In this document: piece after piece, positions 1 to 6,979 of the stretch
Layout of the letters: every line of letters starts with the position of its first letter
How positions within the stretch are numbered: the stretch's first letter is position 1
DNA from: JBHJGP01 sp050331695
Lineage (GTDB): Bacteria; Pseudomonadota; Alphaproteobacteria; Geminicoccales; Geminicoccaceae
Assembly (NCBI GenBank): GCA_050331695.1
Contig: JBHJGP010000008.1
Coordinates: 1-64,000 of the forward strand
Direction of reading: 5' to 3'
Length of the DNA: 64,000 bases
Translations under genes and position numbers: made by a program
The notes under the pieces: model-generated
Databases searched by the model: none
Told to the model about the DNA's origin: nothing
The model's input: only the letters and a program-made list of their open reading frames with translations

Positions 1-75
1 CCGATGCGCCAGCTTGGTCCCGGCGTCTTTCGCAGTCACGCGGGGCGTTGCCCGAGCGGTCGATGTCTTCGCCAT
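1..75 (-). CDS. Transposase-like N-terminus, cut by the window edge
   Basis: An ATG at 75-73 on the minus strand is preceded by a strong purine-rich ribosome binding site (GAGGAGGAAGG) and opens 25 codons that run off the window. The peptide begins MAKTSTARATPRVTAKDAG. From memory this resembles the N-termini of IS481-type transposases, but 25 residues cannot prove it. Its upstream side reaches position 140, where TGTCCACTTAAG on the minus strand looks like an element end. It is read away from the IS3-family transposase genes next door, so two elements meet here. Confidence 0.45.
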   Translation of the reverse strand, partial: MAKTSTARATPRVTAKDAGTKLAHR

Positions 76-141
76 ATCCCTTCCTCCTCATCAGCACTCT
101 GGAACCATCCAGAACGCAAGACAAGAAGCTTAAGTGGACAC

Positions 142-408
142 ATGAAGCGCAGCCGGTTCAGCGACGAGCAGATCATCGCCGTCATCAAGGAGAACGAGGC
201 GGGAGCGCGTGTTGACGAGTTGTGTCGCCGGCACGGCATCTCGAGCGCCACTTTCTATGCCTGGCGGAAGAAGTTCGGCGGCATGGAAGCGTCGGATGCG
301 AAGAAGCTCCGGGACCTCGAGGCTGAGAATGCGCGCCTGAAGCGGATCGTCGCCGATCAGATGCTGTATATGACGGCGATGAAGGAACTCCTGCAAAAAC
401 ATTGGTGA
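142..408 (+). CDS. IS3-family transposase OrfA (HTH subunit)
   Basis: The 88-residue protein starts MKRSRFSDEQI and carries the HTH_Tnp_1 helix-turn-helix (residues about 5-45, with the HGISSATFYAWRKKFGG segment) followed by a leucine-zipper-like helix (LRDLEAENARLKRIVADQ). In this family OrfA binds the element ends and multimerises. ATG 142 is chosen because family members start at MKRSRF; the frame stays open upstream but without homology. No ribosome binding site precedes it, consistent with a lost 5' end of the element. It ends four bases before orfB. Confidence 0.85.
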   Translation: MKRSRFSDEQIIAVIKENEAGARVDELCRRHGISSATFYAWRKKFGGMEASDAKKLRDLEAENARLKRIVADQMLYMTAMKELLQKHW

Positions 409-412
409 GCCC

Positions 413-1306
413 ATGGCGAAGCGCAAAGCCGTGGGCTTCCTTATGACCGAGCTCGGCCTGAGCGAGCGGCGCAGCTGCCGCATCGTCGGTCTCGCGCGAT
501 CGGTGCAGCAGTATCGGCCGGTCGAGCGCGACGATGCGGCCGTCCTCGAGCGGATGCGCGTTCTGGCCTCGGAGAACCGGAGATACGGCTATCTCCGGCT
601 CCACGCCATGCTCAGGCGCGAGGGTCTGGTCGTGAACCGCAAGCGCAGCTGGCGGCTCTACTGCGCCGAGGGCCTGCAGGTGCGCACGAAGAAGCGGCGC
701 AAGCTGCCGCGCCGCGACCGGATCGCCTCGCAGATGCCGGAGCGGCCGATGCAGCGGTGGTCCCTCGACTTCATGTCGGACCAATTGGCCGACTATCGGC
801 GTTTCCGGGTGCTCAACATCGTGGACGACCACAGCCGGTACTGCCCGGGCCAGATCATCGACCTCTCGATCACCGGCGCCAGGGTCGCCCGGTATCTCGA
901 TGAGCTCGATGAGCGGTTCGGGCTGCCTGAGGAGATTGTCCTGGACAACGGCCCCGAGGGCACGAGCCGAGCCATGTTCGAATGGTCAGAGCGCACTGGC
1001 GTCCGCCTTCGCTTCATTGAGCCAGGCAAGCCCGTCCAGAATGCCTTCGTAGAGAGCCTCAACGGGAAGCTCCGCGATGAGTGCCTGAACTTGCATTGGT
1101 TCCGATCGCTCCGCCACGCACGCGAGGAGATCACCGCGTGGCGCCACCACTACAACGCCGTGCGCCCACACTCGGCGCTCGGCTACCGCTCACCCAAGGA
1201 GTATCTCAGCACAACCGCCGCGCCGTCGCTTGAGCCTCTTGCGGGCTCCGCGCCGTCGCTCACCGCAACTCAGCAACCGGAATTTCCCAGTTCAGCGCGG
1301 CCCTAA
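413..1306 (+). CDS. IS3-family transposase OrfB (DDE integrase)
   Basis: The 297-residue protein has an HTH_21 region near residues 45-90 and an rve integrase core. The DDE triad is readable as D in SLDFMSD, D in VLDNGPEG and E in NAFVESLNGKLRDE, so the catalytic core looks intact. Many IS3 elements make an OrfAB fusion by -1 slippage. Here orfB lies in the +1 frame relative to orfA, no canonical slippery heptamer is in phase, and ATG 413 follows the orfA stop by four bases. Termination-reinitiation is therefore a simpler route. The Ala/Pro/Ser-rich tail after about residue 270 is not typical of the domain. Confidence 0.88.
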   Translation: MAKRKAVGFLMTELGLSERRSCRIVGLARSVQQYRPVERDDAAVLERMRVLASENRRYGYLRLHAMLRREGLVVNRKRSWRLYCAEGLQVRTKKRRKLPRRDRIASQMPERPMQRWSLDFMSDQLADYRRFRVLNIVDDHSRYCPGQIIDLSITGARVARYLDELDERFGLPEEIVLDNGPEGTSRAMFEWSERTGVRLRFIEPGKPVQNAFVESLNGKLRDECLNLHWFRSLRHAREEITAWRHHYNAVRPHSALGYRSPKEYLSTTAAPSLEPLAGSAPSLTATQQPEFPSSARP

Positions 1307-1747
1307 TCCAGGGAGAAGGTCAATCTGAGAACACTCAAGCTGTAATTGACCATTAAGTTGGACACGACCTCACTATGGACGAAAGAGCCACTGGAGCGTT
1401 CGAGAAAAATTTCTGCTCGACGAAGCGGCACCGAAAACTCATGGAGCGGTGCCCACCTCGAAGGCCCGACTTGCCACCACCTCTCCGCGCTCTACCCATA
1501 ATTTTTTGGCGGTCGGGAACCTTGAAAAAGTACTTCGCTGGCCGAACAGGGGTTCGTGCTTCATTTTGGTGAAATGGCATCCAAGTTGGGAACCAACTAC
1601 GCCGTCAGACAAATCTATGAGGGTGCTGTTTCAACGCGCTTCCCCCCCCCCTCGGATGCGGCATGGGCACGGTGCTCTTACACGGCTGCTCCCGCTTAGA
1701 CGATGTTCGGATAGTGGAAACTGCCCTACGCCGGCAATGGACAACCT
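1307..1747. other. Non-coding stretch between the IS and the ccm genes
   Basis: No credible gene is seen. It contains a nested stem directly after orfB (GGTCAAT 1318-1324 pairing with ATTGACC 1345-1351, enclosing TGAG/CTCA), the presumed right IS end (1353-1365), and a run of ten C at 1642-1651. Several short open frames overlap here without family resemblance. It may be a scar of sequence displaced by the insertions. Confidence 0.5.
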
Positions 1748-3139
1748 TCACTCCGCCGGTGGCGGACCGTTCTCCAGGGCGTCGAGGCTCCGGCGGATCA
1801 GTTCGGCATTGGGATCGTCAGGCGGCAACAGGGCGAGAACCTGGTGCCAGGCCTCCTTGGCCCGCCCGTGGTCACCGGTCTGGACCGCGTGGAGGCCCAG
1901 ATACCAGTGGATCTCGGGATCATCGGGCGCGAGTTGGGCCGCGCGTTCGAACAGGGCGGCCGCCTCGGGATCGACGATCGGCACGCCCGCCTCTTCGCCG
2001 AGCTCCGTGCGGGCCATCGCCACCGCCTTGATCGTGCTGGCATCCTCGGGCAGGTGCCGGGCCGCCGTCGCCAGGGCGTCTCTCGCCGCATCGGCCTCGC
2101 CCAGAACGGTGCGGGCCCGGGCCAGCCGCAGCCAGCCCTCGATATCGTCCGGCTCGTCCTCCAGCCGCGCGGCCAGACCCTCCACCATCGAGCGGATCTG
2201 GGCGTTTCGCTCATCCTCCGACAGACCGGCGAAGCGCTCGACGTCGGCGGCGCTGGGACGGCCAGGCGGGCTGACACCTGGCCTTTCGGCGAGCAAGGCT
2301 TCACCGTCCTCACCCAATTGGTCCGCGACGGCCAGATAGGCCTCGGCGATGGTGTTTCGCCACGGCGCGTCGCTCGGCGCCCGGGCCAAAAGATTACCCC
2401 ACCGCTTGAGAGCCGCCTCGGGCTGACCCTCCTGGTTCTCCGCGAGGCCCAGGAGATAGTGGGCCTGGGGTTGGTCCGGTTCCTGCTCCAGCGACCGGTT
2501 CAGAAAACGCTTCGCCTCGGCCGTCACCACCCCCTCGGCCCGCTGGGTGAGCGCCTCGCCCATGCCGCTCAGAAGACCCGGCTGGTCGGGAAACGCTTCC
2601 AGGCCCCGTCGCAACGCCAGAATGGCGCTGTCGGGACCTTCGAGCACCAGCTTCAGCCGAGCCAGGATCTGCCAGCCCTCGACGTCGAGCCCGTCGCTAT
2701 CCGCCCGCTCCTCCATCTGGGCCAGCTGCCGGACCAAACGCTCCCGCTGATCCCTCTCGGTGCCAGTGTCCCGGGCGGCGAAGGGCTGGTCGGGAAGACC
2801 GGGCCTGCCGAGATAGAGGTAGGTCAATCCGGCCGCCGCCGGCAGCAATGTGGTCAGAACAATCGCCGTGAGCCAGCGTTTCTGACCCTGGACGGATGCG
2901 TCCTTCGTCCGCGAGGCTTGCAGGAGGCGGCGCTGGATCTCGGTGGCGGCGGCGTCCCGTTGATCCGGTGCCAGGACGCCCCGCTCCACGTCCCGGTCCA
3001 ACTCGGCCAGTTGGTCCTGGTAGACAGCGAGCTCATGCTCGGTGCGTCCAGCGGCCCGTGACCGCCGCACCAGCGGCAGGACGAGGACGACCATCGTGAT
3101 CAGCGTGACCAGACCGGCGGCGAGAGCGAAACCGCTCAC
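1748..3139 (-). CDS. ccmI: Cytochrome c biogenesis protein CcmI (CycH), TPR protein
   Basis: The 463-residue protein acts in the heme-ligation step of System I cytochrome c maturation, where CcmI chaperones apocytochrome c through a periplasmic TPR domain and works with CcmF and CcmH. Two membrane segments are visible (about residues 4-24 and 89-110), separated by a cytoplasmic, basic, heptad-rich stretch. The remaining 350 residues hold repeated TPR-like helices (for example HYLLGLAENQEGQPEAALKRW and IHWYLGLHAVQTGDHGRAKEAW). The GTG start at 3139-3137 overlaps the ccmH stop by four bases (GTGA), implying translational coupling. It is the last gene of the ccm string. Confidence 0.92.
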   Translation of the reverse strand: MSGFALAAGLVTLITMVVLVLPLVRRSRAAGRTEHELAVYQDQLAELDRDVERGVLAPDQRDAAATEIQRRLLQASRTKDASVQGQKRWLTAIVLTTLLPAAAGLTYLYLGRPGLPDQPFAARDTGTERDQRERLVRQLAQMEERADSDGLDVEGWQILARLKLVLEGPDSAILALRRGLEAFPDQPGLLSGMGEALTQRAEGVVTAEAKRFLNRSLEQEPDQPQAHYLLGLAENQEGQPEAALKRWGNLLARAPSDAPWRNTIAEAYLAVADQLGEDGEALLAERPGVSPPGRPSAADVERFAGLSEDERNAQIRSMVEGLAARLEDEPDDIEGWLRLARARTVLGEADAARDALATAARHLPEDASTIKAVAMARTELGEEAGVPIVDPEAAALFERAAQLAPDDPEIHWYLGLHAVQTGDHGRAKEAWHQVLALLPPDDPNAELIRRSLDALENGPPPAE

Positions 3140-3633
3140 CGGCGTTCGGTCTCGGCGTCGGGCCGCCCCTCGATCAGCCGTTCAAGCTCGGCGCGCTCAG
3201 CGACTGTTAGCGGATTGGGCGGTAAGGCGGTCGCCTGCCCCCGCCGTTTCCAAACCAACGCCAACAGGCCACCGCCAATGATCAAAAGCACGAGCGGTGC
3301 GAACCAGAGAAGGTAGGTGCCGGGGGCCATGGGCGGTTTCAAAAGCACGAAATCGCCGTAGCGCGCGGTGAGAAAGGCTTTGATCTCGGCATCGCTGTCG
3401 CCGGCGACCAGACGCTCGCGCACCAGCGCCCGGAGGTCTTGGGCCAATTCGGCATCGCTGTCGTCGATCGATTGGTTCTGACAAACGAGACAGCGAAGCT
3501 CCTTGCCGAGCGCCCGGGCGCGCGCTTCCAACGCCGGGTCCTCCAGAACCTCATCGGGCGAGGTGGCGGACCAGGCGGGCGTCATCGGCGCGGAACACGC
3601 TATGGCGAGCAGGATTAAAAGCGCGCGGATCAC
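3136..3633 (-). CDS. ccmH: Cytochrome c biogenesis protein CcmH (CycL)
   Basis: The 165-residue membrane-anchored periplasmic thioredox protein keeps the apocytochrome CXXCH cysteines reduced for heme attachment. It has a signal peptide (about 1-22), the diagnostic LRCLVCQNQSI motif with C48 and C51, and one C-terminal membrane helix (about 105-126). The length matches the short single-domain CcmH, with the TPR part supplied separately by CcmI. The GTG start at 3633 overlaps the ccmG stop by four bases. Confidence 0.95.
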   Translation of the reverse strand: MIRALLILLAIACSAPMTPAWSATSPDEVLEDPALEARARALGKELRCLVCQNQSIDDSDAELAQDLRALVRERLVAGDSDAEIKAFLTARYGDFVLLKPPMAPGTYLLWFAPLVLLIIGGGLLALVWKRRGQATALPPNPLTVAERAELERLIEGRPDAETERR

Positions 3634-4163
3634 CGGCCCAGCTCGTCCAGGAGCGGTTGGATCGTCGTTTCCAGATCGCGCAGCATGATCGGGCCTGCGT
3701 GCCGGTAGCGGATGCGCCCATCGCGATCGACGACGAAGGTTTCCGGCACGCCATAGACGCCGAAATCGATCGCAACGCGGCCTTCCGCATCAGCGCCAAT
3801 CGCCTCGAAGGGGTTGCCCAACTCCTCCAACCAAGCGCGGGCCGCCTCCGGCTCGTCCTTGTAGTTGATGCCGTAGATCGGGACTCCCTCGGAGGCGAGC
3901 CTGCCCAAGAGCGGGTGCTCGACCCGGCAAGGCGCGCACCAGGACGCGAAGACGTTGACCAGTGCCACCTCGCCGCCGAGGTCCGCGTGCTCGAAACCGG
4001 TCTCTTCTTCGTTGCCGATGACGGGCAGTGCGAATTCAGGCACCGGCTGATCGATCAGCACCGACGGCAAGCGTGACGGCTCGCGCCCCAGCCCCAAAGC
4101 CAGGGCGAGGCCGACGCCGGCGAACAGAACAACCGGCAGGATGAAGACCAGGCGGTGGATCAT
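3630..4163 (-). CDS. ccmG: Thiol:disulfide interchange protein CcmG/DsbE
   Basis: The 177-residue thioredoxin-fold protein is anchored by an N-terminal helix (residues about 4-25) and reduces apocytochrome c or CcmH in the periplasm. The active site is WCAPC (C76, C79), and the family's GINYKDE and GVPETFVVDRDGRI segments follow, including the cis-Pro loop (V-P-E-T). The frame is open further upstream, but ATG 4163 (MIHRLVF) gives the normal length and signal anchor. It starts four bases after the ccmF stop. Confidence 0.94.
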   Translation of the reverse strand: MIHRLVFILPVVLFAGVGLALALGLGREPSRLPSVLIDQPVPEFALPVIGNEEETGFEHADLGGEVALVNVFASWCAPCRVEHPLLGRLASEGVPIYGINYKDEPEAARAWLEELGNPFEAIGADAEGRVAIDFGVYGVPETFVVDRDGRIRYRHAGPIMLRDLETTIQPLLDELGR

Positions 4164-4167
4164 GAGC

Positions 4168-6159
4168 TCAAGCCGTTGCCTCGGCTTTACCGGCAATGGG
4201 TTTTTTTCGAGATCGTTCCGGCACGCCCACCCGCAAGCGACGATCACTGAGCGAGATCAGGCCCGCGAATGCCATGATGCCGGCGCCGCCCCAGATCCAA
4301 AAGACCAACGGGTTGTGGTAGAGACGCACGTTCCAGCGATCCTCGGCCACCTGATCACCCAACACCATGTAGAGATCACGCAACAGACCGGTGTCGATGC
4401 CGGCCTCGGTCGTGTTCTGCCGCTCCACCGGATAAAAGCGTTTCTCGGAAAAGAGCTGCGCCACCGGCTCGCCGTCGCGAAACACTGAAAAGCCGCCCTG
4501 CTGTGCGGTGTAGTTCGCCCCATCGGTGTCGGCGACACCGTCGAAGACGACCTGATGGCCGGCCAGCTCCACCTCGTCACCAGGCGCCATGGTCAGGATC
4601 CGCTCGCTTTGCCAGGCGCTGGAGGCGGTGATGCCCGCGATCATCACGCCGAGGCCGATATGAGCGATCGTCATGGCGTAGGCGCTCCGAGGCAATCCCT
4701 GGGCCCGCGCCCAGCTCCGGGAGAGCTCGATCCTAAACAGACCGACCCGTTCCGCCCAATCGACGAGCGAGCCCAGGAACACCCAGGCTGCGAGCGCAAA
4801 GCCAAACAAAGCGCCAACCTCGGCGACACCGCGGATCCAGCCGACACCCAGGACAACCGCCAGCGTCAGCAGGACAGCGATTTGGAGTCGGCCTAGCACG
4901 GCGCCGATGTCGGCGCGCTTCCAGGCCATCATCGCGCCGATTGGAACTAGCACCATGAGCGGCGTCATCAAGGGAACGAAGGTGGCGTTGTAGTAGGGCG
5001 GGCCGACCGAGATTTTGGCGCCGTTCACCAGCTCCAGAAACAACGGATAGAGGGTGCCGAGGAACACCGTCGCGGTCGCGGTCGCCAGGAACATATTGTT
5101 CAGCACCAAGCCGCCCTCCCGGGACACGGGCTGAAACAGTCCACCGCCCTGAAGGCGGGGCGCCCGCCAGGCGTAAAGCGTGAGCGAGCCGCCCACCGCG
5201 ATGGCAAGAAGCATGAGGATGAAGACACCTCGCTCCGGATCCGTGGCGAAAGCGTGAACCGAGGTCAGGACGCCCGAGCGCACCAGGAAGGTACCGAGCA
5301 AACTGAGCGAGAAGGTCAGGATCGCCAGAAGGATGGTCCAGCTCTTCAGCGCATCGCGCTTTTCCACCACAACCGCCGAATGAAGCAGAGCGGTGCCGGC
5401 GAGCCAGGGCATGAAGGATGCGTTTTCCACTGGATCCCAGAACCACCAACCGCCCCAACCGAGCTCGTAATAGGCCCACCAACTGCCGAGCGCGATGCCG
5501 AGTGTCAGTGAAACCCAGGCGGCGAGCGTCCAGGGGCGGACCCAGCGCGCCCAGCTGGCGTCGACCCGGCCCTCGATCAGAGCGGCGACGGCGAAGGCGA
5601 AGGCCATCGAAAACCCGACATAGCCTACGTAGAGCATCGGCGGATGAAACGCGAGGCCCGGATCCTGGAGGATTGGGTTAAGGCCCTGGCCGTCGAGCGG
5701 CGCCGGATCGAGCCGCAGAAACGGGTTCGAGGTGAACAGCATGAACAAAAGGAAGCCGACGCCGATCGAGGCCTGGACCGCCAGCACACGGGCCCTGAAG
5801 GCGGGCGGCAGATTTGCGCCGAACACCGCGACCGCTGCGCCAAACAGGGCCAGGATCCAAACCCACATGAGGAGTGAGCCCTCGTGATTGCCCCAGGCGC
5901 CGCTCAATTTATAAAGCATGGGCTTGGTCGAATGGGAGTAGCGGGCCACCGCTTCGACGGAGAAGTCGGAAAGCGCGAATAGGCTGAGGAGCGCGCCGAA
6001 CGAAACGCTCAGCAACAGGAATTGGGCGCAGGCGGCCGACCGGCCGACGCCAATCAGGGCCAAATCGTTGCGGGCGGCGCCGATCAGCGGGACGAAGGTC
6101 TGGGCCAGCGCCAGGGCCAAGGCTAGGACCAGCGCATAATGGCCGAGCTCGGCGATCAT
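4168..6159 (-). CDS. ccmF: Heme lyase CcmF
   Basis: The 663-residue polytopic membrane protein is the heme lyase core of cytochrome c System I and receives heme from holo-CcmE. The WWD signature is visible at about residues 235-252 (GWGGWWFWDPVENASFMPW), with many hydrophobic helices on both sides and a large periplasmic loop before the last helix (about 635-650). The conserved VRSGVLTSVHAFA segment is present. The length is normal for the family. Its start overlaps the ccmE stop (ATGA). Confidence 0.96.
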   Translation of the reverse strand: MIAELGHYALVLALALALAQTFVPLIGAARNDLALIGVGRSAACAQFLLLSVSFGALLSLFALSDFSVEAVARYSHSTKPMLYKLSGAWGNHEGSLLMWVWILALFGAAVAVFGANLPPAFRARVLAVQASIGVGFLLFMLFTSNPFLRLDPAPLDGQGLNPILQDPGLAFHPPMLYVGYVGFSMAFAFAVAALIEGRVDASWARWVRPWTLAAWVSLTLGIALGSWWAYYELGWGGWWFWDPVENASFMPWLAGTALLHSAVVVEKRDALKSWTILLAILTFSLSLLGTFLVRSGVLTSVHAFATDPERGVFILMLLAIAVGGSLTLYAWRAPRLQGGGLFQPVSREGGLVLNNMFLATATATVFLGTLYPLFLELVNGAKISVGPPYYNATFVPLMTPLMVLVPIGAMMAWKRADIGAVLGRLQIAVLLTLAVVLGVGWIRGVAEVGALFGFALAAWVFLGSLVDWAERVGLFRIELSRSWARAQGLPRSAYAMTIAHIGLGVMIAGITASSAWQSERILTMAPGDEVELAGHQVVFDGVADTDGANYTAQQGGFSVFRDGEPVAQLFSEKRFYPVERQNTTEAGIDTGLLRDLYMVLGDQVAEDRWNVRLYHNPLVFWIWGGAGIMAFAGLISLSDRRLRVGVPERSRKKPIAGKAEATA

Positions 6160-6620
6160 CGCTCCGCGGCTCCGAGCGTTTCCTCACCCTCCTGCCAAAC
6201 GCCCTTGTCCTTCAAGGCGTCGGCGAGCTCGCGCGGCATATAGTTTTCATCATGCTTGGCCAGCACCTCTTCGGCCCGAAACGAGCCATCGGGCAGAAGG
6301 CGGCCCTGGGCGATGATGCCCTGGCCTTCGCGGAAGAGATCGGGAAGAAGGCCTGTATACACCACCTGGACCTCAGCTTCGCTGTCGGTGAGACGGAAGC
6401 TAACCTCAGCATCTTCGCCACGCTTGACGCTGCCGTCGACAACGAGACCGCCGAGCCGAAATTGCTGGTTTTCGTCCGCGGACTTTTCCGCCAGATCCGC
6501 GGGCGAAACGAAAAACGAGACATTGTCGCCGAGCGCATTCAACACCAGCGAGGTCGCCGTGCCTAAAAGAAGCAGCGCGCCCAGTACCAGATACAGACGC
6601 TGTCGCTTACGCGATGTCAT
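6156..6620 (-). CDS. ccmE: Periplasmic heme chaperone CcmE
   Basis: The 154-residue protein binds heme covalently through a histidine and passes it to CcmF. It shows an N-terminal anchor (about residues 9-29), the OB-fold core with FRLGGLVVDGSV, and the AKHDENYMP motif containing H123 (heme attachment) and Y127. It overlaps the end of ccmD by four bases and the start of ccmF by four bases, so it sits inside a tightly coupled cistron string. Confidence 0.95.
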   Translation of the reverse strand: MTSRKRQRLYLVLGALLLLGTATSLVLNALGDNVSFFVSPADLAEKSADENQQFRLGGLVVDGSVKRGEDAEVSFRLTDSEAEVQVVYTGLLPDLFREGQGIIAQGRLLPDGSFRAEEVLAKHDENYMPRELADALKDKGVWQEGEETLGAAER

Positions 6621-6835
6621 CGGCTCTCACTCAGCTCCGGCGCCTTGCCGGCGGCCACAGATTTTCGACCCTGCCGCCGGCGTTCCCGCCACTGGTCCAG
6701 TTCGCGATCACGCCGCCGGCTTTGCCGAAGACTGATCAGAAAAAGGGTGAGCAACAGGCACAAGGTGAAGCCGACCGCGCTCCACACATAGGCACCATAG
6801 CCACCCATTGCCAAAATTTCGCTCACATTCATCAA
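6617..6835 (-). CDS. ccmD: Heme exporter small subunit CcmD
   Basis: The 72-residue protein has one membrane helix (about residues 15-37) followed by a basic cytoplasmic tail (RQSRRRDRELDQW), as expected for CcmD, which links the CcmABC exporter to CcmE. The conserved MGGYGAYVWSAYG-like stretch appears as MGGYGAYVWSAVG. The true start may be the second Met (6832). It is the first gene of this string; ccmA, ccmB and ccmC are not in the window. Confidence 0.88.
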   Translation of the reverse strand: MMNVSEILAMGGYGAYVWSAVGFTLCLLLTLFLISLRQSRRRDRELDQWRERRRQGRKSVAAGKAPELSESR

Positions 6836-6979
6836 CGCATGAGGCTAGCTTTCCCGGCGCCAAAGCGCCAGCTACGGAAACCTAATGTCTTTCATTGACC
6901 CGGCAATGCGTGAAACCGGCTATGGCCGCTCCCAATGGTCGATGTCGCTTAAGCTAGCGGTGACGGCGCGCGCTCGCTG
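6836..6979. promoter_or_regulatory. Divergent control region between ccmD and glnD
   Basis: These 144 bp separate the 5' ends of two oppositely read units, so both promoters should lie here. A compact inverted repeat GGCGC-CAAA-GCGCC (6856-6869) sits about 20 bases upstream of ccmD and could form a leader hairpin or operator. No clear sigma-70 hexamer pair was recognised. Confidence 0.35.

Larger units (their letters stand above)
142..1365 (+). mobile_element. IS3-family insertion sequence (IS407-like), left end apparently missing
   Basis: Two consecutive genes encode the HTH (OrfA) and DDE integrase (OrfB) halves of an IS3-family transposase. The likely right terminus is TTAAGTTGGACAC at 1353-1365. 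No inverted partner is seen to the left of orfA. Instead TTAAGTGGACAC occurs in the same orientation at 130-141, directly against the orfA ATG. This suggests that the left end was lost when the neighbouring element (minus strand, ending near 140) arrived or recombined. Boundaries are therefore approximate and no target duplication could be assigned. Confidence 0.65.

Noticed and set aside
1642..1651. Run of ten C as a phase-variation tract
   Set aside because: It lies in non-coding sequence beside the IS scar and is not in a promoter or reading frame that could switch.
1844..3061. 405-codon plus-strand frame across ccmI
   Set aside because: Shadow of ccmI; no ribosome binding site and no homology.
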